Assembly (NCBI GenBank): GCA_022706885.1
Contig: JAKJBR010000010.1
Span: 1-43,553 of the forward strand
DNA length: 43,553 nucleotides
Direction of reading: 5' to 3'
Source: DUPQ01 sp022706885
Lineage (GTDB): Bacteria; Bacillota; Clostridia; DUPQ01
Below are positions 7,504-15,846 of the stretch, piece after piece; the stretch's first letter is position 1, and every line of letters begins with the position of its first letter. The notes under the pieces were generated by a model that did no database searches, had not been told where the DNA came from, and worked only from the letters and a program-made list of their open reading frames with translations. The translations under genes and the position numbers were made by a program.

Positions 7504-8286
7504 CTACCTTTTTTTTATAATCTCACCTATATTTGCATATATGTATTTAGGTCTGTAAGAGAAGTTCTGGATATTCTGATGATTGGTAACTCCGCTTAAA
7601 ACCAAAACGGTATCTATCTCACTTTCTATACCGGCAACTATATCGGTATCCATACGGTCGCCTATTATTATGGTGTTCTTTACATCGGTTCCCAGCTTTT
7701 TCAATGCGTGCCTCATCATGAGAGGATTGGGTTTTCCTATGTAGTAGGCTTTTTTCCCGGTAGCTATCTCAATCGGTACCGCTAACGCTCCGGTTGCGGG
7801 CATTATTCCTTTTTCGGTAGGACCGGTTCTGTCGGGATTGGTACCTATAAGTTTTGCCCCTCTTTGAACCAGCTGCACGGCTTTTTCTATTTTCTCAAAG
7901 GAATACGATCTGGTCTCCCCTATTATCACATACTTCGGACTTACATCATTCATTGTAATTCCCACTTCGTATAAAGCGTTTATCAATCCCGGTTCTCCTA
8001 TCACATAAGCCGTACACTTAGGTGACTGTGAGGCAAGAAAGAGCGCCGTTGCAATTGCCGAAGTATAGAAATGCTCTTCTCCGACAACAATACCCATCCT
8101 TGCAAGTTTCTGTGACAGTTCCAGCGGCGAACGTTCGGAACTGTTGGTTAAGAATAGATACTTTTTGCCGTTGGTTTGCAACCAGTCAATAAATTCCAAC
8201 GCTCCTTCCAGTAATTTATTCCCATGATACAAGACACCGTCCATATCTATTATGAAACCGTCTTTATTCTTAATTATTTCGCTCAT
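7504..8286 (-). CDS. HAD-superfamily sugar phosphatase, NagD/AraL-like (class IIA)
   Basis: This 260-residue HAD hydrolase has motif I DMDGVLYHG with nucleophile D14 and acid D16, motif II LTNSS, and motif IV IGDRMDTDI. A cap domain sits between motifs II and III, as in the NagD, AraL and phosphoglycolate phosphatase group. These enzymes dephosphorylate small sugar phosphates or nucleotides in the cytosol, often as housekeeping phosphatases. The real substrate cannot be read. It starts 4 bases after the stop of the patatin gene and is probably co-transcribed from the promoter at 9605-9633. Confidence 0.87.
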   Translation of the reverse strand: MSEIIKNKDGFIIDMDGVLYHGNKLLEGALEFIDWLQTNGKKYLFLTNSSERSPLELSQKLARMGIVVGEEHFYTSAIATALFLASQSPKCTAYVIGEPGLINALYEVGITMNDVSPKYVIIGETRSYSFEKIEKAVQLVQRGAKLIGTNPDRTGPTEKGIMPATGALAVPIEIATGKKAYYIGKPNPLMMRHALKKLGTDVKNTIIIGDRMDTDIVAGIESEIDTVLVLSGVTNHQNIQNFSYRPKYIYANIGEIIKKR

Positions 8287-8290
8287 TTTT

Positions 8291-9589
8291 TTATCTCCTG
8301 TCTTTCTTAATTTTCTTACGTCTCCACAGCATCAGGTATATGAAAAGGTTGGCTATAAGATGCTCGGTAGTCGTAATCAGGCTGATGGAAGGATTATCCT
8401 TATCAATCAGCACCTGTCCTAAATAAAGCTTTTTTGCAGCCTTTCCGTCAAACCTTATTCTGTTTTTATCCCATATTTTATCTATCAGATTCTTAAAGAA
8501 GTTATTCTTTTCTTTCATAATCTGTCTGTGAGCCGATTTGGCGGAACGGTATGCAGCCATTATCTTTGCAATGAGCTGTTCCGGAGTGTAAGCCCTTATT
8601 TTCTCTATGCCGAATGTATTTGCGGTAATCTCCATTCCCGCAAAAAATACTCTTTTTGCGGTAAGCACACCGTCGGTATTGTTTCTTAAAGTTCTTAATA
8701 GAGAAAACTGCAGCACCGATTCCGTAACAAATCTTTTGCTTTTCTTAACATTCAGATAAAGCATTTCAATTTCTCTGTCGGTCAATGGTTTTGCATAGTC
8801 ATGAGTTGCATTGTCGGATATATAGTAATTCTTTCCGATAAACTTTCCGAACGCTTTCATACCGTCGAGATATCCCAGCAGCATATTGCGGGCTGCTAAC
8901 TCGGGGTCAAACTCCAATATCCCTCCTTCAATCTGCTGATTCTCTATGTATAATATCTTCGCATCCGATTGCTGAACTCTTCTGTATACACCTATAGCTG
9001 CATTGCTGACCGCTATTATATTTTTATAGCCGTGCTCAATAAGAACATTAACAGGCAAATTGTCGTATATGCCGCCGTCAATATACAACTGGCCGTCTAT
9101 CTCCTGCTTTTTAAATCCGGGTACGGCGGAACTTGCAAGTATAAAGTCTATTACCTTACCCTCCGGTATATCTTTCTTAAACAGTATGACGGGTTTCATT
9201 TTCGTCAAGGAAAATGTCACCAAAGCATAATCCACGGGTGAATTGCGCAAGACCTCTTCATCTATTACCTGTTCCAGATAACTTTTCAATGTGGAGGTAT
9301 CCAGACCTTTGTTCTTAAGTATGGATTCGATATACTCGACAGAACCCGGCTCTCCGTCTTCTTTGTCATAGGTAATATCAAAGAGAGTGGGCATATCCAA
9401 TGTCTTCCATAAGTATTCGGCCTGCTCAAAAGCACCGCAGACAAAAGCCGCTCCGTTTATAGAGCCCACGGAAGTGCCTATGACCATGTCAATCTCTATA
9501 TTCAGTTCTCTCAGAGCTTTCCATACACCTATCTGGTAGGAACCTCTGGCTCCGCCTCCGGCAAGCACAAGCTGATATTTCAAGTCCAT
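8291..9589 (-). CDS. Patatin-like phospholipase
   Basis: This 432-residue protein has the patatin catalytic set: the oxyanion loop GGGARG at residues 11-16, nucleophile S40 in GTSVG, and catalytic D171 in DGG. Proteins of this kind hydrolyse acyl esters of phospholipids or lysophospholipids. The patatin domain fills about residues 5-200. The remaining 230 residues form an unassigned, largely helical extension ending in a very basic tail (WRRKKIKKDRR), which may touch the membrane. No signal peptide is visible, so it is probably cytosolic or peripheral. It has its own promoter and is followed at once by a HAD phosphatase. Confidence 0.88.
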   Translation of the reverse strand: MDLKYQLVLAGGGARGSYQIGVWKALRELNIEIDMVIGTSVGSINGAAFVCGAFEQAEYLWKTLDMPTLFDITYDKEDGEPGSVEYIESILKNKGLDTSTLKSYLEQVIDEEVLRNSPVDYALVTFSLTKMKPVILFKKDIPEGKVIDFILASSAVPGFKKQEIDGQLYIDGGIYDNLPVNVLIEHGYKNIIAVSNAAIGVYRRVQQSDAKILYIENQQIEGGILEFDPELAARNMLLGYLDGMKAFGKFIGKNYYISDNATHDYAKPLTDREIEMLYLNVKKSKRFVTESVLQFSLLRTLRNNTDGVLTAKRVFFAGMEITANTFGIEKIRAYTPEQLIAKIMAAYRSAKSAHRQIMKEKNNFFKNLIDKIWDKNRIRFDGKAAKKLYLGQVLIDKDNPSISLITTTEHLIANLFIYLMLWRRKKIKKDRR

Positions 9590-9604
9590 TACCTACCCGG
9601 ATTG

Positions 9605-9633
9605 ATTATATATAACCTGTAACTTTTTTACAA
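9605..9633 (-). promoter_or_regulatory. Candidate sigma-A-type promoter for the patatin-HAD pair
   Basis: The minus strand reads TTGTAA (9633-9628), a 17-base spacer and a perfect TATAAT (9610-9605). The predicted transcription start falls only about 10 bases before the patatin ATG at 9589, leaving just enough room for the GGGTAGG ribosome site. This would separate the pair from the upstream TadE/DUF5702 cluster. Confidence 0.6.
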
Positions 9634-9639
9634 TTGTAA

Positions 9640-10410
9640 CTACCGATATTTCTTTATTTCGAGATTTATACCCGCTTTTTTTGCATATTTAAGCATATCG
9701 TTTATCTGTCTGGTCTGATGGTCATTAAGCTTGGCATTGGGTATTACCACCAACACGGTTTTTTCCCTTATATCTTCCCCGCTGACCGAATAACCGTTGT
9801 ATTCTCCGTAGGTAAACTTATCTATGGAGTCAATATGTTTTTTTATTTTTCTCTTCAGTTCGGTACCGGACTTATAGCTGTCTTCCTGCGTATTTATACT
9901 TACGATAGATACCGCTTCTTTTGTGTAACCGTCATATATATCCAAAGTAGGAAAATTATGATCCAGATTGGCTCCCATCATTTTATGTATTAACTGACCT
10001 CGTTCTAAAGGGTCCAACTCCCAGATGTTTTCTTTAACAATCGTTTTACCGTCTCCCGCCCATTTTGATGATACCGAACGAACATAAACTCTGTTTTTCT
10101 TCAATATCCCGCTGTAATCGGCAAAGACCGAGAGAGTAAAGAAGTCATCATACGGAACCGCAAAAAATATTGCATTGTCTATATCGGTCGCATCAGGTCG
10201 GGTAATTATATCCACAGGATATATTTTTGATGCATGGTATGCGACGGCTCCATTGATAAGTCGCCTGTCCAGTTCGGACAACAGATCGGAATGTGCCTTT
10301 ATATACCCGTTCAGTTGTATGCTCAACAACAGTACAAATATGAGTACAAAGCAACATATACAGCTTTCCGCCGTTATTCTGCCCTCAGTATGAGTCTTCC
10401 GCTTCAACAT
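9640..10410 (-). CDS. TadG-like membrane-anchored hypothetical protein
   Basis: I do not recognise a named family for this 256-residue protein. It has one N-terminal membrane segment (about residues 15-34) preceded by basic residues, in the style of TadE/TadG pseudopilins, and an extracytoplasmic body. The last 45 residues (LVVIPNAKLNDHQ... followed by a helix and a short strand) resemble a C-terminal element seen in some secreted nuclease-fold domains, but no catalytic pattern is evident. The ATG at 10410 has an AAAGGAG site and overlaps the end of the DUF5702 gene by 26 bases, so the two are translationally coupled. The context suggests a part of an export or surface appendage. Confidence 0.55.
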   Translation of the reverse strand: MLKRKTHTEGRITAESCICCFVLIFVLLLSIQLNGYIKAHSDLLSELDRRLINGAVAYHASKIYPVDIITRPDATDIDNAIFFAVPYDDFFTLSVFADYSGILKKNRVYVRSVSSKWAGDGKTIVKENIWELDPLERGQLIHKMMGANLDHNFPTLDIYDGYTKEAVSIVSINTQEDSYKSGTELKRKIKKHIDSIDKFTYGEYNGYSVSGEDIREKTVLVVIPNAKLNDHQTRQINDMLKYAKKAGINLEIKKYR

Positions 10411-12367
10411 AAAAACTCCTTTCGGTACCCAAAAGACCTTTGAACTTTAAAGTTACTCCCACCTTGATGCCGCAGCACACCGAAGACATGTCCATATTGT
10501 CCGGAGAATTGAGAGCAATCAGATCCAGCAGCCTTAAGACCTTGACATTATTGCTTTTTGTGCATAAAAGAAGCCGTAAATAGTCATCATAATCAATTTT
10601 CAGCCAGTCGGGTGTTTTACTTAAACCCTTTTCCAGTCCTATATCCAGATTCCAGTCACCGTCCATCTTGATTACCGGACACTTCGCTCCTCTGCAAAGA
10701 GCCTCGGTATCGTATGCCGATTCCGCTATAGCCCAGGAACATAAGATAAGATTCTTGGCTATGGGTGCTGCCGCACCGAAAGTCCAGCTGCCAGCAAGAC
10801 ATGCCGCCAATGCATCGGCTTTGGTAGTCTTAGGCAAATCGGTATAGACATGAATGGCGTTACAAGCAAATCTCAATGCCATAAGAGACGCTTTGCACGA
10901 TTGAACATTCTTTCTGTTATCTCTGTTTCCGAAAATGATATACTCAATTTCGGCATCCAGATATCTGTTCTCACCTTGATCGGTATCCGAATCCGTAAAA
11001 CCGTTCATATACAGCATTATGTATTCGTTAATCATGATATCTTCTTTAATCTGAGACAGCATCTCGGATAAATCCGTAAAAGACCCGGATATGCTTTTTG
11101 AGGTGTTGCCGGTGGCATCGGCTTGGAAAATATATGTATCCTCATAACCTTCCGATACCAGATTGATAAAATCATCTATCCTTATGTCTTCTATTATGAT
11201 TGATTCCAGTACTTCATCCGCCATTTTTTTTAACAGAGACCGCTGGTCTTTAACTATATCATCAATGACCGATGCAAAAAACCCGTCCAGAACATCCCCG
11301 TTATATACAGCATCATAGTACATTTCAAAACCGTCACAAAAAACATCATATAGAGAAACATCCTTTTCTTCACTTACAGTATCCAGCATATGCTTCATGG
11401 TCTGTTCCAGACAGTCAACATTTCTGTCCAATACCGCTTTAATGTTTTGCAAAACCGACACCGATAAGGAAGTTTCCATTTTATAAACGGTATCGGTACA
11501 TATCTTCAATACGGCCTTTAACTGTTCGGGACAATCTTCAATACCGTCCACTATACCTTTCAGATTTTCCGACAGTATGTGTATGTCCGCATAGGTGTTA
11601 ATCATTTCATTCAACAGGTTAACGGCTTTTTTATTGTACTCTTTCAGAACATATATGATATTATCCACATTGGTTTTCAAAATATCCGTTACCTGTTTTT
11701 TCAGTACCTGAGCGGTATCCGTCTGCTCCTTATCTCCGCTTTTCATATACGAAAGCATCTCACCGTACAACGAATCCGCATAACGTATGATCTCCATAAG
11801 GTCATGATAGTACGGGCTGGAATTTATCTCTTCAACAGTTTCTTTCAACAAAGTATGAGCGTTTTTCAATCCGCCTATCAATTCGTCTATCTGCATCTTC
11901 ACATTAAGAGTCCTGATAACATCCTTTATCTTGGAAAACATTTCTATTCTTTCATTTGTCTCGGCTAAAACGGTTCTGAATATTTCATCGCTCATAAGGC
12001 GGTTTATCTGAGCGGATATGACCGGATAACTTGCCAGAGGTTTGTTTCTCTCTACTTCCACATTCACTATTTCCATTTCAAAAAGTCCTCTGCTTATCGA
12101 AGAGTTATTCAGAGCTTCGGTTATACGTAAAGCAGCCTCCCGGTCGCTCATCTCATAGCCGTATAGTGAATAGCGCTCCTTCATGTATGTGCTGTATTGG
12201 CTCAATACACATCCTAAGGATGCTTTAGCGGCATTTTTCGCAGCATTCAGTGCATTTTTGGCAAGATATATATCGGATAGCACCAATACCAACAGAATCA
12301 GTACCGGCGTTATAACCGCCACAAATGCCGTTATCACTCCTTTTTTACTATTCGAAGAAGGCTTCAA
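10385..12367 (-). CDS. DUF5702 family membrane-anchored protein
   Basis: This 660-residue protein begins with a TadE/TadG-like segment: a short basic stretch, one hydrophobic helix (about residues 10-32), then an Ala/Asn-rich helix ending in the conserved SLYGYE motif. The rest is a long, mostly helical extracytoplasmic body with coiled-coil-like stretches (about 130-400) and a C-terminal globular part containing ALRFACNAIHVYTD and the SWAIAESAYD segment. This matches the clostridial DUF5702 family usually found near Tad/Flp pilus genes; its role is unknown. The start codon is TTG at 12367, supported by an AAGGGG site 9 bases upstream, and it overlaps the end of the TadE-like gene by 20 bases. 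Confidence 0.75.
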   Translation of the reverse strand: MKPSSNSKKGVITAFVAVITPVLILLVLVLSDIYLAKNALNAAKNAAKASLGCVLSQYSTYMKERYSLYGYEMSDREAALRITEALNNSSISRGLFEMEIVNVEVERNKPLASYPVISAQINRLMSDEIFRTVLAETNERIEMFSKIKDVIRTLNVKMQIDELIGGLKNAHTLLKETVEEINSSPYYHDLMEIIRYADSLYGEMLSYMKSGDKEQTDTAQVLKKQVTDILKTNVDNIIYVLKEYNKKAVNLLNEMINTYADIHILSENLKGIVDGIEDCPEQLKAVLKICTDTVYKMETSLSVSVLQNIKAVLDRNVDCLEQTMKHMLDTVSEEKDVSLYDVFCDGFEMYYDAVYNGDVLDGFFASVIDDIVKDQRSLLKKMADEVLESIIIEDIRIDDFINLVSEGYEDTYIFQADATGNTSKSISGSFTDLSEMLSQIKEDIMINEYIMLYMNGFTDSDTDQGENRYLDAEIEYIIFGNRDNRKNVQSCKASLMALRFACNAIHVYTDLPKTTKADALAACLAGSWTFGAAAPIAKNLILCSWAIAESAYDTEALCRGAKCPVIKMDGDWNLDIGLEKGLSKTPDWLKIDYDDYLRLLLCTKSNNVKVLRLLDLIALNSPDNMDMSSVCCGIKVGVTLKFKGLLGTERSFYVEAEDSY

Positions 12368-12593
12368 AGATTATATCCCCTTTACGCTTTATACCGTCAT
12401 ATGTCCTTATCCCGGAAGTAAGGTCATATTCCGTATACTCAATCTCCTCGCAACTTATCTTCACAATCATCATCATTACGGAAATAACCAGCAAAAGTAT
12501 GAGAGGAAGAACTATTGCCGCTTCCGCTGCCGCACTGCCTTTTCTTTCTTTTTTACCGTACAAATATCCCATGGTACGATGATAATATTTCAC
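12348..12593 (-). CDS. TadE-like pseudopilin
   Basis: This is an 81-residue protein with a basic N-terminus, the SAAAEAAIVLP motif (A/E before a hydrophobic run, as in TadE proteins) and a membrane helix at about residues 24-45. TadE-like proteins are minor pseudopilins of Tad/Flp systems that are processed and placed at the cell surface. No major Flp pilin, CpaF ATPase, TadB/C or prepilin peptidase gene is in the window, so this is either an orphan set or served by genes elsewhere. The predicted GTG start at 12593 has a weak ribosome site; the ATG eight codons in (12572) is an alternative. Confidence 0.65.
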   Translation of the reverse strand: MKYYHRTMGYLYGKKERKGSAAAEAAIVLPLILLLVISVMMMIVKISCEEIEYTEYDLTSGIRTYDGIKRKGDIIFEAFFE

Positions 12594-12619
12594 CCGGTAT
12601 TATTACACAGACAAAACTG

Positions 12620-12644
12620 TATATTTACAGAAACTGTAAATATA
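12620..12644. repeat. Perfect 11-bp inverted repeat, operator-like
   Basis: TATATTTACAG and CTGTAAATATA flank a 3-base centre, giving a perfect 25-base palindrome in the gap between the TadE-like gene (minus) and DUF5058 (plus). No T-run suggests a terminator on either strand. It sits 27 bases upstream of the TadE-like start, where an operator or mRNA leader hairpin would act. Confidence 0.5.
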
Positions 12645-12821
12645 ATTTCTATATGAATTACCCCTATAAAATGTGTAATGCTTTGAAATGTAATAAAAAT
12701 AAGAGAAAATCGGAAAAAAAGTAAAATTCAGATAAAAATATATATTTCACCTACTCAAGAAACATTAATAAGTGTATAATTGACATAAATCTGTAGTAAA
12801 TATTAATAACGGGAGGTAAAT

Positions 12822-13556
12822 ATGACATTTGACCCTAATTCCAAATTAATGTACATAATGGTAGCAATAGTCTTACTTTATGTTACCGCTCAGGCGGTCT
12901 TTTTCCTTGTAAAAGCTATTAAAAGGGCTAAAGAGTTGAATATAAGTTCATCAACGGTAAAAAAGACCATACTTTCCAGTGCAGTCTTCTCCATTGCACC
13001 GGCGATTTCCATACTGATGGGTGTGCTGACAATGGCGGGCTTTTTGGGACTGCCCTTTCCATGGCTGCGTTTATCCATTCTGGGAGCACTTACATACGAA
13101 GTTACCGCGGCATCTTCCGCAGCCAAATCATTGGGTATCACCGACCTGTCCACCTTGGTTACCGACCCTAAAGTCTTTGCCACAATGGCATGGGTAATGC
13201 ACTTGGGAATATTCACCGGACTCATTCTTGTCCCCTTATTCCTCAAAAAAATTCAAAGAGGTCTGATTAAGATAAAGGAACGGGATGAAAAATGGAGTGA
13301 TGCTTTTCTTACTGCATTGTTTTTAGGTATGATATCTGCGTTTTTGGGACTTATCTTTGCAGATATAAAATCCGGTCTTGCAGGATGGATACCGGTATTC
13401 GTAATGGTGGTTTCGGCATTGATTATGTCGGTTCTGGGTATACTGGTTAAGAAATTCAAGATAAAGTGGCTGGAAGATTTCGCTCTTCCCATAACAATGC
13501 TTGTTTCAATGGCCCTTTCCATTCCCATTACCAATTTAATAGAAAGTTTAATTTAG
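12822..13556 (+). CDS. DUF5058 family membrane protein
   Basis: This 244-residue integral membrane protein has about seven hydrophobic segments (near residues 8-30, 48-75, 78-95, 120-145, 165-185, 190-210 and 220-240). The segment APAISILMG and the LGALTYEVTAASSAAKSLG stretch match the DUF5058 family. Its function is not established. An excellent GGGAGG site precedes the ATG. It is followed 9 bases later by a second membrane protein and then a membrane-anchored M20 peptidase, so the pair probably forms a two-subunit transporter that handles the substrate or product of the peptidase. A TTGACA hexamer lies at 12780-12785, but no good matching -10 box was found. Confidence 0.75.
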   Translation: MTFDPNSKLMYIMVAIVLLYVTAQAVFFLVKAIKRAKELNISSSTVKKTILSSAVFSIAPAISILMGVLTMAGFLGLPFPWLRLSILGALTYEVTAASSAAKSLGITDLSTLVTDPKVFATMAWVMHLGIFTGLILVPLFLKKIQRGLIKIKERDEKWSDAFLTALFLGMISAFLGLIFADIKSGLAGWIPVFVMVVSALIMSVLGILVKKFKIKWLEDFALPITMLVSMALSIPITNLIESLI

Positions 13557-13565
13557 GAGGCGGAC

Positions 13566-14240
13566 ATGAAAAAGAAGAAAACAACAAAATCATATGATGA
13601 TCAAATACATTTCCACGGAAGAATCTGGATGTTGGGAGCTTTAGTTCTTTTCTCACTGTTTCCGACAGCTATATGTGTTATATATAACGCATGGCCGTCT
13701 GCCGGTCCTCTCTTCAAAGCTCTTGCCGGAGTTGCCCCTATCTTCTGGACAGTGGGCGTTATTGAAATTCTGACATATACACCCATGCTGGGCTCGGGAG
13801 GTTCTTATCTTTCCTTTGTAACGGGAAACATCTCCAATCTTAAGGCACCGTGCGCTTTGAATGCCATGAATGCATCCAAAGTAAAACCGGGAACCGATGA
13901 AGGAGAAGTTATCTCCACTATTGCCATAGCCGTATCCAGCATAGTAACCATAATCATTATTGCAATCGGGGTATTGGGACTTACCGCAATAAGACCGCTA
14001 TTGGAATCGGAAGCATTAAAACCGGCATTTGCCAATATCCTTCCCGCTTTATTCGGAGGATTAGGAGTAGTATATATATCTAAAAACTGGAAAATAGGCC
14101 TAGCACCTCTGTTATTCATGCTGGCTCTGTTCATTATCTCGCCTATCGATTTATCCGGTTATGTAGGTGTACTGGTACCTGTAGGAGCAATTATTGCGAT
14201 AATAGCCGCAAGGATATTGTATAAGAAAGACAAACTTTAG
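13566..14240 (+). CDS. Polytopic membrane protein, partner of DUF5058
   Basis: I do not have a firm family name for this 224-residue protein. It has a soluble, basic N-terminus and about six membrane segments (near 18-38, 48-70, 112-135, 150-165, 175-192 and 198-218). Between segments 2 and 3 lies the stretch TPMLGSGGSYLSFVTGN, rich in G and S like a re-entrant or substrate-binding loop. It starts with its own GGAGG site 9 bases after the DUF5058 gene, which suggests equal expression. By analogy with other split two-protein permeases it may be the second half of a transporter; this is inference from context. Confidence 0.6.
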   Translation: MKKKKTTKSYDDQIHFHGRIWMLGALVLFSLFPTAICVIYNAWPSAGPLFKALAGVAPIFWTVGVIEILTYTPMLGSGGSYLSFVTGNISNLKAPCALNAMNASKVKPGTDEGEVISTIAIAVSSIVTIIIIAIGVLGLTAIRPLLESEALKPAFANILPALFGGLGVVYISKNWKIGLAPLLFMLALFIISPIDLSGYVGVLVPVGAIIAIIAARILYKKDKL

Positions 14241-14251
14241 GAGGTATAAAT

Positions 14252-15685
14252 ATGTGGTGGTTAATTTTTCCCGCTCTGTTTATCATTTTCCTGCTCATTC
14301 TTATCATTCGGGCGTTATTGTTTAAGCCTTATCCGATAACGAAACCCGAAATAACTGATATTGAACTGGATAATGAAGGGATAATAAACAGATTGTCGGA
14401 ACTTATAAAATGCAAAACCGTATCCAACATGGATTTCGAAAAGGTAGACTTTGCCGAATTTGAAAAACTGCACAAGCTCATAGAAAAGTTCTATCCCGAT
14501 GTATTCAGGAAATGTGAATTTGAAAAAGTATCAAACACAGGCCTTCTCTTCCGCTGGCCGGGTAAAAAAAGCGATGCACCCACAGTGTTAATGGCACATT
14601 ACGATGTTGTGCCTGCTAATGAGGACCAATGGGATAAGCCCGCTTTTGAAGGTATTGTGGAAAACAATGAAGTGTGGGGTCGCGGAACATTAGACACCAA
14701 AGGTACTTTTACCGCCATTCTGGAAGCGACCGAGCTCCTTATTAAACAAGGCTTTGTACCCCAAAACGACATCTATCTTTCTTTCTCAGGCGATGAAGAA
14801 GTTTCCGGTCCCTCCTGCCCCGCTATTGTGGAATTGTTTAAAAAAAGGAACATAGTACCCGCATTGGTAATAGATGAAGGCGGAGCGGTAGTGGAAGATG
14901 TTTTCCCCGGTGTGAAAGCCAGATGTGCTCTTGTGGGTACGGCGGAAAAAGGAGCTATGGATGTACGCATGACCATGAAAAGTCAGGGAGGTCACGCATC
15001 CTCTCCCAAACCTCACACAATTATCGGTCAGCTTTCACAAGCCGTTGTCAATATTGAAAATAACCCGTTCAAGTTCCAACTGACTCCCCCTGTTAAAAAA
15101 ATGTTTGATAACTTAGGCAGGCATTCCTCTTTTGTTTTCAAAGTTATCTTTGCAAACCTGTGGTGTTTCAGTCCGGTATTGGATCTTATGTGCAAAAAAA
15201 GCGGAGGCGAGCTTAATGCTCTTATGAGAACCACCGTTGCATTCACAATGGCAAGCGGCAGCAGTGCGGCCAATGTACTTCCTCCCAAAGCATCCTTTAC
15301 CGCCAATCTGAGACTTATAGGGACTGATACATGCCAATCGGCAATAGAATATCTTAAAAGGACCGTAAAAAATGACAGTATTGAATTTGAAATGATTCAC
15401 GGTTCCAACCCTTCGATATATTCCTCTACCGACTGTAAAGGCTGGGATATACTGACCGATGCAATAAAACAGACATGGTCCGATGCCATAGTCTCCCCTT
15501 ACCTTATGTTTGCGGCTTCCGATTCCAGACACTTCAGCAAGATATCCGATAAGGTATACAGGTTCTCCGCAATGTACTTAACAAAAGAACAAAGAGCTTT
15601 AATTCACGGAAACAACGAAAGAATACCCTGTGATACCGTATACGATATGGTTAAGTTCTATGTGAGGGTTATTAAACAGAGCTGA
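14252..15685 (+). CDS. Membrane-anchored M20 family metallopeptidase (carboxypeptidase S/PM20D1-like)
   Basis: This 477-residue enzyme has the full M20 metal-binding set: H116 and D118 (AHYD), bridging D148 (GTLDTKG), the catalytic E182/E183 pair (GDEEV), D208 (VIDEG) and H452 near the C-terminus. Family members hydrolyse peptides or N-acyl amino acids with two zinc ions. Residues 1-24 form a membrane helix, as in carboxypeptidase S and PM20D1, and no cleavage site is evident, so the enzyme is probably tethered. Which side it faces depends on topology not resolved here. It is third in an operon after two polytopic membrane proteins, and a strong palindrome follows the stop. Confidence 0.87.
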   Translation: MWWLIFPALFIIFLLILIIRALLFKPYPITKPEITDIELDNEGIINRLSELIKCKTVSNMDFEKVDFAEFEKLHKLIEKFYPDVFRKCEFEKVSNTGLLFRWPGKKSDAPTVLMAHYDVVPANEDQWDKPAFEGIVENNEVWGRGTLDTKGTFTAILEATELLIKQGFVPQNDIYLSFSGDEEVSGPSCPAIVELFKKRNIVPALVIDEGGAVVEDVFPGVKARCALVGTAEKGAMDVRMTMKSQGGHASSPKPHTIIGQLSQAVVNIENNPFKFQLTPPVKKMFDNLGRHSSFVFKVIFANLWCFSPVLDLMCKKSGGELNALMRTTVAFTMASGSSAANVLPPKASFTANLRLIGTDTCQSAIEYLKRTVKNDSIEFEMIHGSNPSIYSSTDCKGWDILTDAIKQTWSDAIVSPYLMFAASDSRHFSKISDKVYRFSAMYLTKEQRALIHGNNERIPCDTVYDMVKFYVRVIKQS

Positions 15686-15720
15686 GTGCGTCAATTAACA
15701 TAAAAGAATATTTGTCTATG

Positions 15721-15752
15721 AAAACGCAAATTCACTTGAAAATTTGCGTTTT
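15721..15752 (+). terminator. 12-bp stem-loop after the M20 gene
   Basis: AAAACGCAAATT and AATTTGCGTTTT form a perfect 12-base-pair stem around an 8-base loop, ending in four T residues. It lies 35 bases after the peptidase stop and 34 bases before the Fic promoter. The A-run on the other side could let it work in both directions. Confidence 0.7.
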
Positions 15753-15771
15753 CTTTCCATATTTCCATAGC

Positions 15772-15838
15772 AAACTCAAATTTTGTTGACTTTTTGAGTT
15801 TTCTGTGCTGTAATACCCTTAGAAAACTCAAATTTGAG
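15772..15838 (+). promoter_or_regulatory. Fic promoter embedded in CTCAAA/TTTGAG operator repeats
   Basis: A near-consensus promoter (TTGACT at 15786-15791, 17-base spacer, TGTAAT at 15809-15814) is framed by four copies of one half-site. These are CTCAAA at 15775-15780, TTTGAG at 15793-15798, CTCAAA at 15827-15832 and TTTGAG at 15833-15838. The first pair is an inverted repeat around the -35 box (AAACTCAAA and TTTGAGTTT). The second pair forms the 12-base palindrome CTCAAATTTGAG that ends in the ribosome site (GAGGTGAT). The arrangement looks like a repressor-controlled promoter. Confidence 0.7.
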
Positions 15839-15846
15839 GTGATATT

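Noticed and set aside
13601..15532. Long minus-strand open frames opposite the membrane and peptidase genes.
   Set aside because: They have no ribosome sites and low-complexity translations that mirror the real plus-strand genes.
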